Below are positions 54,074 through 63,435 of a stretch of 64,000 nt of DNA, in pieces (the first letter of the stretch is position 1; the number at the start of each line of letters is the position of its first letter). This DNA is from WVZL01 sp041862375. Its GTDB lineage: Bacteria > Acidobacteriota > Aminicenantia > Aminicenantales > Aminicenantaceae. The position numbers and the translations under genes were made by a program. The stretch is from contig JBGVTE010000050.1 of NCBI GenBank assembly GCA_041862375.1, forward strand, positions 1-64,000, written 5' to 3'. The notes below the pieces were generated by a model. The model ran no database searches. It was not told the DNA's origin and saw nothing but the letters and a program-made list of their open reading frames with translations.

Positions 54074-54985
54074 TTATATCTCCAATGTACCTATGATTTC
54101 CTCGATCATTTTTATTTCATTTTTTTCACAATAATCTCTCAATTCTTTTATAATCTTTAAAGTTGCCTCAGGATCAATGAGGTTAGCTGTGCCGACCTGG
54201 ACTGCTTTTGCTCCTGCAATCATAAACTCAAGGGCGTCTTCAGAAGAAAAAATCCCCCCCATACCGATTACCGGGATATTCACTCGGTTTGCCACCTGGT
54301 AGACCATCCTCAGGGCAATGGGCTTTATAGCTGGTCCGCTCAGTCCTCCAAATACATTAGCCAGTTTCGGTTTCCTCGTCTCCACATCCACGGCCATGGC
54401 CAGGAATGTATTGGTTAAGGAGATTCCGTCTGAACCTCCTTCTTGAGCACTGAGAGCAATTTCTTCTATGTTGGTAACGTTGGGAGAGAGCTTGGTTATG
54501 ATAGGAAGACGGCTGCTTTTTTTAACTAATCTAACTATGGAAAAGGTGGCATCAGGATCTAAAGCAGGACACAGGCCTTTTTTCTCTACATTGGGACAGG
54601 ATATGTTTAACTCGAAAGCTTTAATACCTTCCTTTTTGCTCAAGAAATCCACAACAGAGGCGTATTCTTGTTCATTTTCGCCACAGACATTGACAATAAT
54701 GACTGTGTTTATTTTTTTCAGCTGAGGAAGAATTTCTTCTGAGAATTTTTTAACTCCGATACCTTGGAGACCGATGGCATTAATAAGACCGCAGGAAGTT
54801 TCCACCAGTCGAGGAGGAGGATTTCCAGGGCGAGGATGAAAGTAGAGGCCCTTGATTACTATTCCACCTAACTGGTTCAGATCGACGAATTGAGCAAGCT
54901 CAAGGCCGTAGCCAAAAGTACCACTGGCTGCGATTACGGGATTTTTGAGCTTTAGAAAGCCCAGATCAATTCCTAAATCTGTCAT
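54074..54985 (-). CDS. pyrD: Dihydroorotate dehydrogenase, class 1B catalytic subunit
   Basis: A 303-residue FMN enzyme. NPVIAASGTFGYGLE, FELNISCPNVEKKG (catalytic Cys region), ITKLSPNVTNI, GGLSGPAIKPIALR and IPVIGMGGIFSSEDALEFM are diagnostic. It lies 5 bp after pyrK, whose product passes electrons to NAD, which defines the class 1B (PyrDB) type. Confidence 0.95.
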   Translation of the reverse strand: MTDLGIDLGFLKLKNPVIAASGTFGYGLELAQFVDLNQLGGIVIKGLYFHPRPGNPPPRLVETSCGLINAIGLQGIGVKKFSEEILPQLKKINTVIIVNVCGENEQEYASVVDFLSKKEGIKAFELNISCPNVEKKGLCPALDPDATFSIVRLVKKSSRLPIITKLSPNVTNIEEIALSAQEGGSDGISLTNTFLAMAVDVETRKPKLANVFGGLSGPAIKPIALRMVYQVANRVNIPVIGMGGIFSSEDALEFMIAGAKAVQVGTANLIDPEATLKIIKELRDYCEKNEIKMIEEIIGTLEI

Positions 54986-54990
54986 TTTTC

Positions 54991-55779
54991 TTATAACTGC
55001 CAGATAATCTCTTCTGTAGAGAATACAGGTCCTTCCTCACAGATTTTTAACCAGCTTTCTGCATTGTCTCTTTTTATTCTCCTTACGCACCCCCAGCAAG
55101 CACCAAATCCACATCCCATAGTTGATTCCAGGGAGAATTCTGCTGGAATATTTTTATCCGAAGATATATAAGCTATCTTTTTCATCATTTCCTCTGGACC
55201 ACATACAAACATTTTCTCGGGAATGAGATTTTTTATTTTCTCATCGAGGAGCTCAGTCACCAGTCCCTTAAAGCCAAAGGAGCCGTCCTCAGTTGAACAG
55301 AATAGGTTAAAGCCCTTCTTTTCTAACTTTTCTTTAAGACACAAGTCGGATATACTCTTTCCTCCGTAAAATATATTAACAAAAGCACCGAGTGATGCGA
55401 GCTCTTGAGCCAAAAAAAATAGTGGTGCAATTCCTCTCCCCCCTCCAATTAAAAAAACAGTTTTCCCTTTCAATCCAGTATTAAGGCTGAAGCCATTTCC
55501 TGAAGGACCTAAAATGTCAAGTAACGCATCAGCTTCTTTCTGAGCTAAAAGGGTTGTTCCAACTCCAATTCTCTGGAAGAAGATTTCTATTGTATTTTTC
55601 GCTCTTGAGTGAATACTGAAGGGACGCCGAAGGAGAGGGTAGGGGTGAGGATTTACTCTAATCATAATAAACTGACCGGGTCGAGCATGTTGAGCTATTC
55701 GAGGAGATTCGATGGAAAAAAGACAGTAATCATTCCAGCTTTCTTTTCTTGCGATTCTTGATTGAGGTTCCTTAATCAT
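54991..55779 (-). CDS. pyrK: Dihydroorotate dehydrogenase electron transfer subunit PyrK
   Basis: About 262 residues from ATG 55779. A longer in-frame start at 55926 would read into a family A repeat and lacks family similarity. FAD-binding RRPFSIH, NAD-site GGGRGIAPLFFLAQ, and four [2Fe-2S] cysteines in MGCGFGACWGC and LKICEEGPVF are present. It relays electrons from PyrD to NAD. First gene of the pyr operon. Confidence 0.9.
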   Translation of the reverse strand: MIKEPQSRIARKESWNDYCLFSIESPRIAQHARPGQFIMIRVNPHPYPLLRRPFSIHSRAKNTIEIFFQRIGVGTTLLAQKEADALLDILGPSGNGFSLNTGLKGKTVFLIGGGRGIAPLFFLAQELASLGAFVNIFYGGKSISDLCLKEKLEKKGFNLFCSTEDGSFGFKGLVTELLDEKIKNLIPEKMFVCGPEEMMKKIAYISSDKNIPAEFSLESTMGCGFGACWGCVRRIKRDNAESWLKICEEGPVFSTEEIIWQL

Positions 55780-55832
55780 CACGTTGCCTGATTCTTCGGA
55801 CAAAAATACCAGAATCTCCAGTCTTTGGCAAT

Positions 55833-55946
55833 AGGAAGCATATTTTTTTCTGTGATAAATGATAAACAAGCGAGCATGCCTTAAAGCCGTATTCCTCCTC
55901 TCTATGACTACTATAGCTCTCCTCACGGAATAAAAGATGCTTACTC
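55833..55946. repeat. Family A inverted-repeat element, short copy (114 bp)
   Basis: Ends AAGCATATTTTTTTCTGTGA and, inverted, AAGCATCTTTTATTCCGTGA, flanked by a 6-bp duplication GGCAAT (55827-55832 and 55947-55952). The right half (AAGCGAGCATGCCTTAAAGC CGTAT) matches the 52-kb copy, so this is an internally deleted relative. It lies 54 bp upstream of the pyrK start. Confidence 0.83.
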
Positions 55947-56106
55947 GGCAATAAAAACTTTGACATCATATTTTCATTCTGCTAATAATCAACCTTGGAT
56001 ATACTACTCATATCATATTATAAAAATGAGGTGGGTACTTAGCTAATTAAAAATTTATGTCACCTCTACTCAATTCATATATTATATATTTCAGGAGGAT
56101 TCATAA

Positions 56107-57303
56107 ATGGAAATTTCCCGAAGAGGCTTAGAAATCCAGCCTTCTCCAATAAGGAAACTCAAGCCTTATGCAGATAAAGCAAAGGAGAGGGGAATCCATG
56201 TTTATTTTCTAAACATTGGTCAGCCTGATATTCCTACTCCCAAACCTGTTTTAGATGCCATTCACAACTACGAGGAAAAAGTTCTGAGCTACGGTCCAGC
56301 ACAGGGATTTTTAGAGTTGAGGCAGGCCATTGCTGATTATTTCAATAAATACCAGATTTCCCTCGATGCAGAAAATATTGTAATCACTATCGGAGGTTCC
56401 GAGGCCATTCATTTTTCTTTTAGCGCCATAGCTGATCCTGGCCAGGAAATAATCATCCCCGAACCCTATTATACAAACTACAATGGGTACGCAACTTTTG
56501 CTGATGTAAAGATTGTTCCTTTAACGTTGCGCGTTGAGGATGGATTTCGTCTCCCTACCAGAGAAGAAATCGAAGCTCGGATAACATCAAAAACAAGAGC
56601 ACTACTTATATGCTCTCCCAATAATCCCACAGGAACAGTGTACTCACCAGAGGAGATTGAAAGAATTATTTCTGTTGCTACAAAATATGATCTTTTTTTA
56701 ATCGGAGACGAGGTCTACAAAGAATTCGTTTATGATGGAGGTACTCACAAGAGCATTCTAGAATATGAGGAAGTCAAGGAGAGAGTGATTGTTGTCGACA
56801 GTATATCCAAGCGATTTAGCTGCTGCGGAGCACGCATCGGGGCGGTTATCACCTGGAACGAAGAAATTTATCAAGCTGTTCTTAAATTTGCACAGGCAAG
56901 GCTCTGTCCTCCATCAGTCGAGCAAAAAGCTGCTCTGGCTGCTTACCGTATGGGCATGGAGTATTTTCAACCAGTAAGGGAAGAATACCAGAAGCGAAGA
57001 GACATACTTTATGAAGGATTAAAAGATATACCAGGCATTGTCATCCGAAAACCCCAGGGAGCTTTTTACATTATTGTCAGGCTTCCAATTCAAGATGCCG
57101 AACATTTCGTTCAATGGATGCTGAATGATTTTAATCTTGATAAAGAGACTGTAATGGTCGCTCCTGCGGGAGGATTTTATGGTTCTTCGGGGAAAGGTAA
57201 AGATGAAATTAGGATTGCCTATGTCCTCAAAGAAAAAGACTTGAGGAGGGCAATTGAAGTGTTCAAGGCAGGTTTGGATAAATACAAGAGCCTTTTTACT
57301 TAA
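56107..57303 (+). CDS. Pyridoxal-phosphate aminotransferase, class I/II
   Basis: A 398-residue fold-type I enzyme. LNIGQPDIPTPKPVLDAI, the PLP-phosphate site, CSPNNPTGTVY, DEVYKEFVYDG and the Schiff-base lysine in DSISKRFSCCGARIG are visible. Close to aspartate aminotransferases of the Igamma type; the SCC in place of the usual SMT/SMA near the lysine is unusual. Amino-donor specificity cannot be told. AGGAGG is 8 nt upstream. Confidence 0.9.
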   Translation: MEISRRGLEIQPSPIRKLKPYADKAKERGIHVYFLNIGQPDIPTPKPVLDAIHNYEEKVLSYGPAQGFLELRQAIADYFNKYQISLDAENIVITIGGSEAIHFSFSAIADPGQEIIIPEPYYTNYNGYATFADVKIVPLTLRVEDGFRLPTREEIEARITSKTRALLICSPNNPTGTVYSPEEIERIISVATKYDLFLIGDEVYKEFVYDGGTHKSILEYEEVKERVIVVDSISKRFSCCGARIGAVITWNEEIYQAVLKFAQARLCPPSVEQKAALAAYRMGMEYFQPVREEYQKRRDILYEGLKDIPGIVIRKPQGAFYIIVRLPIQDAEHFVQWMLNDFNLDKETVMVAPAGGFYGSSGKGKDEIRIAYVLKEKDLRRAIEVFKAGLDKYKSLFT

Positions 57304-57314
57304 ATTTTCTCAAG

Positions 57315-57803
57315 ATGCACACTAAAAAGATTCTTTGGCAGATAATTACTATTATCCTCATAAGCTGCCTTATTTGTGTTGGTGTTAATTTTTCTCTTAT
57401 AAGAAAATATTTTAAGGGAGAATTTGCCCTGAGTTTTATTTCTTCAGAGAAATACCCTGCCATTTCTTTTATTACACTCGCTGAGGCTGAGAACCTTTTT
57501 GTCACTCAAAATGCTGTGTTCATAGACAGCCGCGAGAGAGATGAATACATTTCAGGTCATATTCTGGGGGCTTTAAACATTCCCTATGAAGATAGAGATT
57601 CAGGGCTTTCACTTGAAGAGCCTGGGCTTTCTCTTCAGGATACCTTAGTCGTATATTGTGATGGAAGTGAGTGTCAATCGAGCATTCAACTGGCAAAGCT
57701 CCTCGATGAGTATGGTTTTAAAGATATAAGAGTCTTCTTCGGGGGGTGGCAGGAGTGGGTAGATGCAGGCCTTCCTGTTTTAAATTATAATGATTCACAA
57801 TAA
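57315..57803 (+). CDS. Membrane-anchored rhodanese-like protein
   Basis: A 162-residue protein: one N-terminal helix (LWQIITIILISCLICVGVNF) and a rhodanese domain (EAENLFVTQNAVFIDSRERD, then VVYCDGSECQSS with the presumed persulfide Cys). CDGSEC differs from the six-residue loop of classic sulfurtransferases. It overlaps the MauE-like gene by 14 bp; this pair is common and suggests a role in periplasmic redox or sulfur handling. Confidence 0.87.
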   Translation: MHTKKILWQIITIILISCLICVGVNFSLIRKYFKGEFALSFISSEKYPAISFITLAEAENLFVTQNAVFIDSRERDEYISGHILGALNIPYEDRDSGLSLEEPGLSLQDTLVVYCDGSECQSSIQLAKLLDEYGFKDIRVFFGGWQEWVDAGLPVLNYNDSQ

Positions 57804-58227
57804 GCACCTCATTTTTGCCTTCAGGCTGGTTGTAGGAGGAGTATTTATCTGGGCAGGCCTGTTGAAAATAACGAGCCCCTTGGATTTTGCTCAGAACATA
57901 AAGAATTATCAAATTTTTCCCCACGGAGGTTCTTTCTTTCTAGCTTTAGTGCTTCCCTGGATAGAGATTATTTGCGGAGTTTTTTTACTCCTGGGTGTTT
58001 TTCCTCGTGCAAGTGCACTTCTAGTTTCATTGCTACTTGTTGTTTTCTTGTGTTTAGTACTCATTACTATAGCCAGGGGAATCGATATAGACTGTGGATG
58101 TTTTGGGAGCCTAAGCCGCAAAGTTGACTTTAGACTGATCGCGATTGATAGCCTACTTTTCTTTCTTGCTCTGAATATATTCTTCTCCCGAGCTGAAAAC
58201 TTCCCCTTTGGGGTCAGGCTTTCATAA
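57790..58227 (+). CDS. MauE/DoxX-family membrane protein
   Basis: A 145-residue protein with four membrane helices: LVVGGVFIWAGLLKITSP, a second helix, LVSLLLVVFLCLV and a last helix. IDCGCFGSLSRK is the MauE Cys-x-Cys motif, typical of proteins coupled to thioredoxin-like partners. The final residues and the stop (58210-58227) are encoded by the left end of a family B repeat, so the natural C-terminus has been replaced by about five element-encoded residues. Confidence 0.87.
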   Translation: MIHNKHLIFAFRLVVGGVFIWAGLLKITSPLDFAQNIKNYQIFPHGGSFFLALVLPWIEIICGVFLLLGVFPRASALLVSLLLVVFLCLVLITIARGIDIDCGCFGSLSRKVDFRLIAIDSLLFFLALNIFFSRAENFPFGVRLS

Positions 58228-58296
58228 CTTTTATAAATAAAACCTATTTCTAATCCTTGCCTTATCTAATTATAAAACTTATGAAAGCCTGACCCC
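58210..58296. repeat. Family B inverted-repeat element, copy 2
   Basis: GGGGTCAGGCTTTCATAAC at the left end and the inverse at the right, 87 bp in all. It overlaps the 3' end of the MauE-like gene and supplies its TAA. Confidence 0.82.
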
Positions 58297-58362
58297 AGTG
58301 TTACTTGAATTTTAAGGGTGGAGCATGTATATTTTTTAGTTATTTAAACAAGGAGTAGAAAA

Positions 58363-61083
58363 ATGGATGAAAAATATGTGTACTTTTTCGGAAAGAATCT
58401 TGCTGAAGGCAACAGGGATATGAAAGACATTCTTGGAGGAAAAGGAGCAAATCTGGCTGAGATGGCTGGAATCGGCTTGCCTGTTCCCCCTGGTTTTACA
58501 ATATCCACAGAAGTCTGCATACTCTTTTCCAAAGCAGGCAATACAATTCCTCTTGAAGTTGAAGAGGAAATTCTCCTTAATCTCAAAAAGTTAGAAGACC
58601 TTACCCACCAAAAATTTGGGGGAGAAGAGAATCCTCTTCTTGTTTCTGTGAGGTCAGGAGCAAAAATTTCCATGCCCGGAATGATGGATACAATTTTGAA
58701 TCTAGGACTGAATACGCTCACACTTAAGGGACTGGCGAAAAAGAGCGGAAATAGAAGGTTTGCTTTAGATTGTTACCGCCGTTTGATTCACATGTTCGGA
58801 AACGTGGTTTTGGGAATACCGAAAAAAAAGTTTGAGAGTATTCTGAAGGCGAAAAAAAGACAGAATAAAATAGTCCATGACTTTGAATTGACTGAGGCAG
58901 ATTTGGATGCACTTATTGCTGATTATAAAAATTTAATCAAAGAAGAGAGAGGTAAAGAATTTCCACAGAATGTCATAGATCAGCTCTTGTTTTCGATCTC
59001 GGCAGTATTTAAATCCTGGAACAATCCAAGAGCTGTGACCTACCGTCGACTAAATTATATTCCTGATGACTTGGGTACCGCAGTCAACATTCAGCAAATG
59101 GTTTTTGGCAATATTGGAGAAAAATCAGCTACTGGAGTTGGGTTCACGAGAGATCCTGCCTCAGGAGAGAAGAAGCTATACGGTGAGTATTTATTTAATG
59201 CCCAGGGAGAAGACGTCGTGGCTGGTGTGCGAACTCCTTCTCCTCTCAAGTCCTTAGAAAAGGAAATGCCGGCAGCTTATAAAGAATTGAGTGAGATAAC
59301 CAACAGGCTAGAGAAACACTATAGAGATGTTCAAGATTTTGAGTTTACCATACAAGATGAAAAACTCTTCATGCTCCAGACAAGGAGCGGCAAGAGAACA
59401 GGTTTGGCAGCAGTAAAGATTGCAGTGGATATGGTTGAGGAGGGACTGGCGTCAAGGGAGGAAGCTCTTATGATGGTAGAGCCGCAGGCTCTGGAACAAC
59501 TTCTTCATCCTGTTTTCGATGCTGAAGAAAAAAGGAAAAGTACTTTTCTTGCTGGTGGGCTAGCTGCTTCACCTGGGGCAGCAGCGGGACAGGTAGTCTT
59601 TACAGCTGATGAGGCAGTCTCGTGGAAAAAAGAAGGAAAGAGAGTGATTCTAGTCAGTGGAGAGACATCGCCTGATGATATTCATGGCATGAGTGCTTCT
59701 CAGGGTATTCTTACAGCCACTGGAGGAATGACTTCTCACGCGGCTGTGGTTGGAAGGCAGATGGGGAAACCATCAGTAGTGGGTTGTGGAGAAGTAAAGT
59801 TAGACGAAGATCAGAAACTATTTAGAGTGGGAAAAAAACTAATTAACGAAGGTGATTGGATCTCCATCGACGGTACTACAGGAGAAGTTCTTCTGGGGCA
59901 AATTCAAACCCAGCCATCTGAGATCATCCAGGTAATTCAGGGAGAAAAGAAGCCTGAGGAATCTAAGGTCTACCAAGATTTAAAAAAACTCCTCTTCTGG
60001 GCAGACCATGTAAAGAAATTAAAGGTTCGAGCCAATACAGATACTCCCAGAGATGCTAAAATTGCTCTTGCTTTCGGAGCAGAAGGCATAGGTTTAGCAC
60101 GCACAGAGCATATGTTTTTTGAAAAGGAACGACTTCCTTTCATTAAAGAAATGATTCTATCTGAAACTGAAGAGAAAAGGCGGAAAGCCTTAAGCAAGTT
60201 ATTACCCTTCCAAAAAAAAGATTTTTACGGTTTATTCAAAGAAATGAAGGGTCATCCTGTTACCATACGTACACTCGATCCTCCCCTTCATGAATTTCTT
60301 CCTCGCAGGGAGGATCTTATGGTTGAAATAGCAGTTTTAAAAGCTTCGAAGAGCAAACAGCAGAAGAAAATTCAAGAATTGGAAAAATTACTTGATCGAG
60401 TCAAAGCCCTATCAGAATTCAACCCTATGCTTGGTCACAGAGGCTGCCGGTTGGGAATTTCTTATCCAGAAATAATCGAGATGCAAGCTACTGCCATCTT
60501 TGAGGCTGTCTGTCAATTAGCCACGGAAAGAGAGAAAGTATATCCTGAAATTATGATTCCACTCGTAGGAACAATGAAAGAACTTGCCAATCAGAAAATA
60601 ATTATCAAACGAGTTGCTGAAGAGGTGATGGAAAGGTATAAAGTTAAAATTGAGTTTTCAGTAGGAACGATGATTGAGGTTCCAAGGGCAGCTATTACTG
60701 CTGATGAAATCGCCCATGATGCAGAGTTTTTCTCTTTCGGAACTAATGACCTTACCCAAACAATTTATGGTATCTCTCGTGATGATGGAGCAGGATTTCT
60801 TGCCTATTACCTGGCGCACGGGATCTGGAAGAATAATCCTTTTGAAACAATTGACACTGAAGGAGTAGGGGAGTTGATGAAAATGGCAGTGCAGAAGGGC
60901 CGTCAGACGAGGCCTGACCTAAAAATAGGTATATGTGGAGTACATGGCGGGGATCCCCGCTCAATTTTCTTTTGCCATGAAATTGGGCTTAATTATGTGA
61001 GTTGTTCTGCCTATCAGGTTCCCATAGCCCGATTAGCGGCTGCCCAGGCTGCTATTGAAGAAAAGAAAGAAGAAAAGAAATAG
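58363..61083 (+). CDS. ppdK: Pyruvate, phosphate dikinase
   Basis: A 906-residue enzyme interconverting pyruvate, ATP and phosphate with PEP, AMP and PPi. The N-terminal ATP-grasp part has GGKGANLAEMAGIGLPVPPG; the swivelling domain has GGMTSHAAVVGRQMGKPSVV G with the phosphorylated His; the C-terminal TIM barrel has HRGCRLGISYPEI, GTNDLTQTIYGISRDD and IGICGVHGGDP. The length is normal. The reaction allows reversible glycolysis/gluconeogenesis. AAGGAG lies 8 nt upstream. Confidence 0.96.
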   Translation: MDEKYVYFFGKNLAEGNRDMKDILGGKGANLAEMAGIGLPVPPGFTISTEVCILFSKAGNTIPLEVEEEILLNLKKLEDLTHQKFGGEENPLLVSVRSGAKISMPGMMDTILNLGLNTLTLKGLAKKSGNRRFALDCYRRLIHMFGNVVLGIPKKKFESILKAKKRQNKIVHDFELTEADLDALIADYKNLIKEERGKEFPQNVIDQLLFSISAVFKSWNNPRAVTYRRLNYIPDDLGTAVNIQQMVFGNIGEKSATGVGFTRDPASGEKKLYGEYLFNAQGEDVVAGVRTPSPLKSLEKEMPAAYKELSEITNRLEKHYRDVQDFEFTIQDEKLFMLQTRSGKRTGLAAVKIAVDMVEEGLASREEALMMVEPQALEQLLHPVFDAEEKRKSTFLAGGLAASPGAAAGQVVFTADEAVSWKKEGKRVILVSGETSPDDIHGMSASQGILTATGGMTSHAAVVGRQMGKPSVVGCGEVKLDEDQKLFRVGKKLINEGDWISIDGTTGEVLLGQIQTQPSEIIQVIQGEKKPEESKVYQDLKKLLFWADHVKKLKVRANTDTPRDAKIALAFGAEGIGLARTEHMFFEKERLPFIKEMILSETEEKRRKALSKLLPFQKKDFYGLFKEMKGHPVTIRTLDPPLHEFLPRREDLMVEIAVLKASKSKQQKKIQELEKLLDRVKALSEFNPMLGHRGCRLGISYPEIIEMQATAIFEAVCQLATEREKVYPEIMIPLVGTMKELANQKIIIKRVAEEVMERYKVKIEFSVGTMIEVPRAAITADEIAHDAEFFSFGTNDLTQTIYGISRDDGAGFLAYYLAHGIWKNNPFETIDTEGVGELMKMAVQKGRQTRPDLKIGICGVHGGDPRSIFFCHEIGLNYVSCSAYQVPIARLAAAQAAIEEKKEEKK

Positions 61084-61084
61084 A

Positions 61085-62080
61085 CTATTTACACTGCAGG
61101 TCAAATTTAATTTCTTCAAAAAGGACCTCATAATCAAGGCCGATTTTTTTTGGAGAATACCGAGCTGGAGAAATTTTAATCCCTGCCTTATCAAAATATT
61201 CTTGGGCTTTTTCTGTATCACCAGCGTGAAAATGGGCACGACCGAGGTCGATCTGGATATCCTTATAATCAGGCTTTTGAGAAAGGACATCTTCCCAAAT
61301 TTCTATTGCTTTTTGGTATTCTCCCTGATTGTAGTGAATGCATCCAATATTCCTCTTCGCCTCTGGCATTTTCTCTGCAAGTTTCTCGAAAGCAGCTAGG
61401 GAAGCTTGCACGTTTTTATTCGTATAGTGAATATAGCCATCAAGGAAGATGGTAGTCTCAGTTTCGCCAGTGATTTTTTTAAGTTCCTTAATCTCTTTTG
61501 AAGCAGATTTCATGTCTTTCTTTTTAAGGTAGAAATCGAAAAGCTCCATGGAAATTGCAGTACTGTCATATTTAAATTTTCGAGCTCTTTCGAACCTTTT
61601 CTCAGCATTTTTTAAATCTTTTTTTTCTTTTAGAGTAAGACCGCGGCAGAAATAGAGAAGACCTAATTTTTCTTTAGAAAAAATTACATTTGTCTGTCTA
61701 TCCATCCAAGACTCAATTAAGTTGGTGTCAACCTGTTCAGGATTCCATCCATCTCTAGACCATGCAGGCGTCTCGGGTCTATCGAAGTCCACCCTCTTCA
61801 TTATTATTTTTTCAATTTTTTCGAATTCTTTAAAAGCATTTTCTAAGTCTTTTTTCTGGTAATACGCAATGCCCAGGTAAAGACGTGCGTTGAGGTTGTT
61901 GGAAGAGATTTTAAGCTCTTTTTTGAGGAGTTCAATTGCCTTGTCAATTTCACCTTTATCGAGACATTGACAAGCAGTATCCACTTGAGTAAAGACTTTC
62001 TGGGGAAATAGAGGCTGATTTTCTGGGAAAAGAGCCCAGAATAAAAGAAGTAATGAAATTATAACTGATTTTTTTCTCAT
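61085..62080 (-). CDS. Exported TPR-repeat protein
   Basis: A 331-residue protein from ATG 62080 (AGGTGAGGTG just upstream). A signal peptide (about 1-25, VIISLLLLFWALFPENQP) precedes at least six TPR units, e.g. AIELLKKELKISSNNLNARL YLGIAYYQKKD. Probably periplasmic and involved in protein interaction. It ends 1 bp after the convergent ppdK stop. Confidence 0.85.
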   Translation of the reverse strand: MRKKSVIISLLLLFWALFPENQPLFPQKVFTQVDTACQCLDKGEIDKAIELLKKELKISSNNLNARLYLGIAYYQKKDLENAFKEFEKIEKIIMKRVDFDRPETPAWSRDGWNPEQVDTNLIESWMDRQTNVIFSKEKLGLLYFCRGLTLKEKKDLKNAEKRFERARKFKYDSTAISMELFDFYLKKKDMKSASKEIKELKKITGETETTIFLDGYIHYTNKNVQASLAAFEKLAEKMPEAKRNIGCIHYNQGEYQKAIEIWEDVLSQKPDYKDIQIDLGRAHFHAGDTEKAQEYFDKAGIKISPARYSPKKIGLDYEVLFEEIKFDLQCK

Positions 62081-62255
62081 GAAACACCTCACCTTTGCTA
62101 ATAATTTTTTTAATTATAATGAAAATTTTACTTTTTTTCAAGTTTGAGAGAATGCTGGTAAACATTTCCAATACCGTGAGAGGAATAAAAATCAAATCTA
62201 CAATGAATAAAGATGGATCAGGTTGGGTGTTGGAGAAAATCGTATTCTGTTAAAG

Positions 62256-63167
62256 CTAACGCCTGCCAGTAGCCTTTTGTACAATGTTCTTCATAATGTA
62301 AGCAGCCATTGCTGGATTGGCAGCCAGTCTTCTTTTGCAGTAGGCAGAAGCATATTTCCATTTTTCGGCAAAGGGAACATAAAGGCGGACAAGGATACCA
62401 TTTTTAACAAGCTCGTCTTGAAAGGTTTCCTTCGGGACACCCATGAGCATTTGAACTTCGTATCGATCATTCTTCAGGTTCAGCCTTTCGGCAGTGTTTA
62501 TGGCTTCATTTATGACTTCTTCATCGTGCGTTGCGATCTCAGGATAATGGCCTTCTTTAAACAAAATTTCTACCTGCTCGAGGAGCTTTTTTTTCATTTC
62601 AGGCTTACTTTGGAGGGCTATTTCTTTAGGTTCATTGTATATACCAATGCAAATTCGGATCCGGGCATTCAAACCTTTTAAAGATTTTATGTCATTATCA
62701 GTGCGAAAAAGACGGGATTGGAGCACCGTTCCAAAAGTCGGATAATCCTTAATTAAAGAACGGAAAATATCCAGAGTCATATCAGTAAAAGTATGATCTT
62801 CCATATCAAGAGTAACATTTATATTACACTGTTCTGCTCGTTTGACAATTTCCTCGATGACTTTTTTACAATGCTCTGGTCCACGGTAACTTCCTAGTTG
62901 TGTGGGCTTTAAGGAAATAGTTGCATAATCTTGGGGGCCAAGTGTATCGATAAGTCTTTTGTATGCGTTGACCGAGTAAAGGACTTCCTTATCACTTTCA
63001 AGCTCCTCACCCAGAAGGTCTATGGAGGAGCACACATGACGTTCTTCCCAGAACTTTCGGGCAGTGTTAATTGCGGTTTCGATGCTGTCACCTGCCACAT
63101 AAGGACTGGCGAAGAGCTTGACTAGAGGAGTAGGGGCGAGGTTGATAATAAATCTTTTTAATCCCAT
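62256..63167 (-). CDS. Proline dehydrogenase
   Basis: A 303-residue monofunctional PRODH, oxidising proline to pyrroline-5-carboxylate with FAD. ATISLKPTQLGS, VTLDMEDHTFTDMTLD, FGTVLQSRLFRT, RYEVQMLMGVPKE and RLYVPFAEKWKYASAYCKRR L (substrate Arg pair) are conserved. No P5C dehydrogenase or putP gene is next to it. Confidence 0.93.
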   Translation of the reverse strand: MGLKRFIINLAPTPLVKLFASPYVAGDSIETAINTARKFWEERHVCSSIDLLGEELESDKEVLYSVNAYKRLIDTLGPQDYATISLKPTQLGSYRGPEHCKKVIEEIVKRAEQCNINVTLDMEDHTFTDMTLDIFRSLIKDYPTFGTVLQSRLFRTDNDIKSLKGLNARIRICIGIYNEPKEIALQSKPEMKKKLLEQVEILFKEGHYPEIATHDEEVINEAINTAERLNLKNDRYEVQMLMGVPKETFQDELVKNGILVRLYVPFAEKWKYASAYCKRRLAANPAMAAYIMKNIVQKATGRR

Positions 63168-63270
63168 CGATTATTCCTTTCAAACAAGGCAGTCTTTTAA
63201 AAGATTTTATAAGGATAAAAACTAATTCATTTTTCGATAAACTTCAAGAATTGTTTAAAAATTTTCACTA

Positions 63271-63386
63271 TGGGGTCAGGCCTTCATAACTTTTATAATT
63301 AGAATTTACTTTGTTCCTCCTTTAGATTCTTGACTATATACCTAGACTGTCCCTTCAAGTTATACAACTTATGAAAGCCTGACCCC
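63271..63386. repeat. Family B inverted-repeat element, copy 3
   Basis: GGGGTCAGGCCTTCATAAC at the left and, inverted, GGGGTCAGGCTTTCATAAG at the right, 116 bp. It lies between the divergent proline dehydrogenase and deacetylase genes and could carry their promoters. Confidence 0.8.
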
Positions 63387-63435
63387 ATTGTTTTTTGTTG
63401 TTTTGTTTTATTTTTTTTGATATTTATTATCCTCT

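Noticed and set aside
55780..55926. N-terminal extension of PyrK
   Set aside because: The extra 49 codons lie largely in a family A repeat element and match nothing in PyrK.
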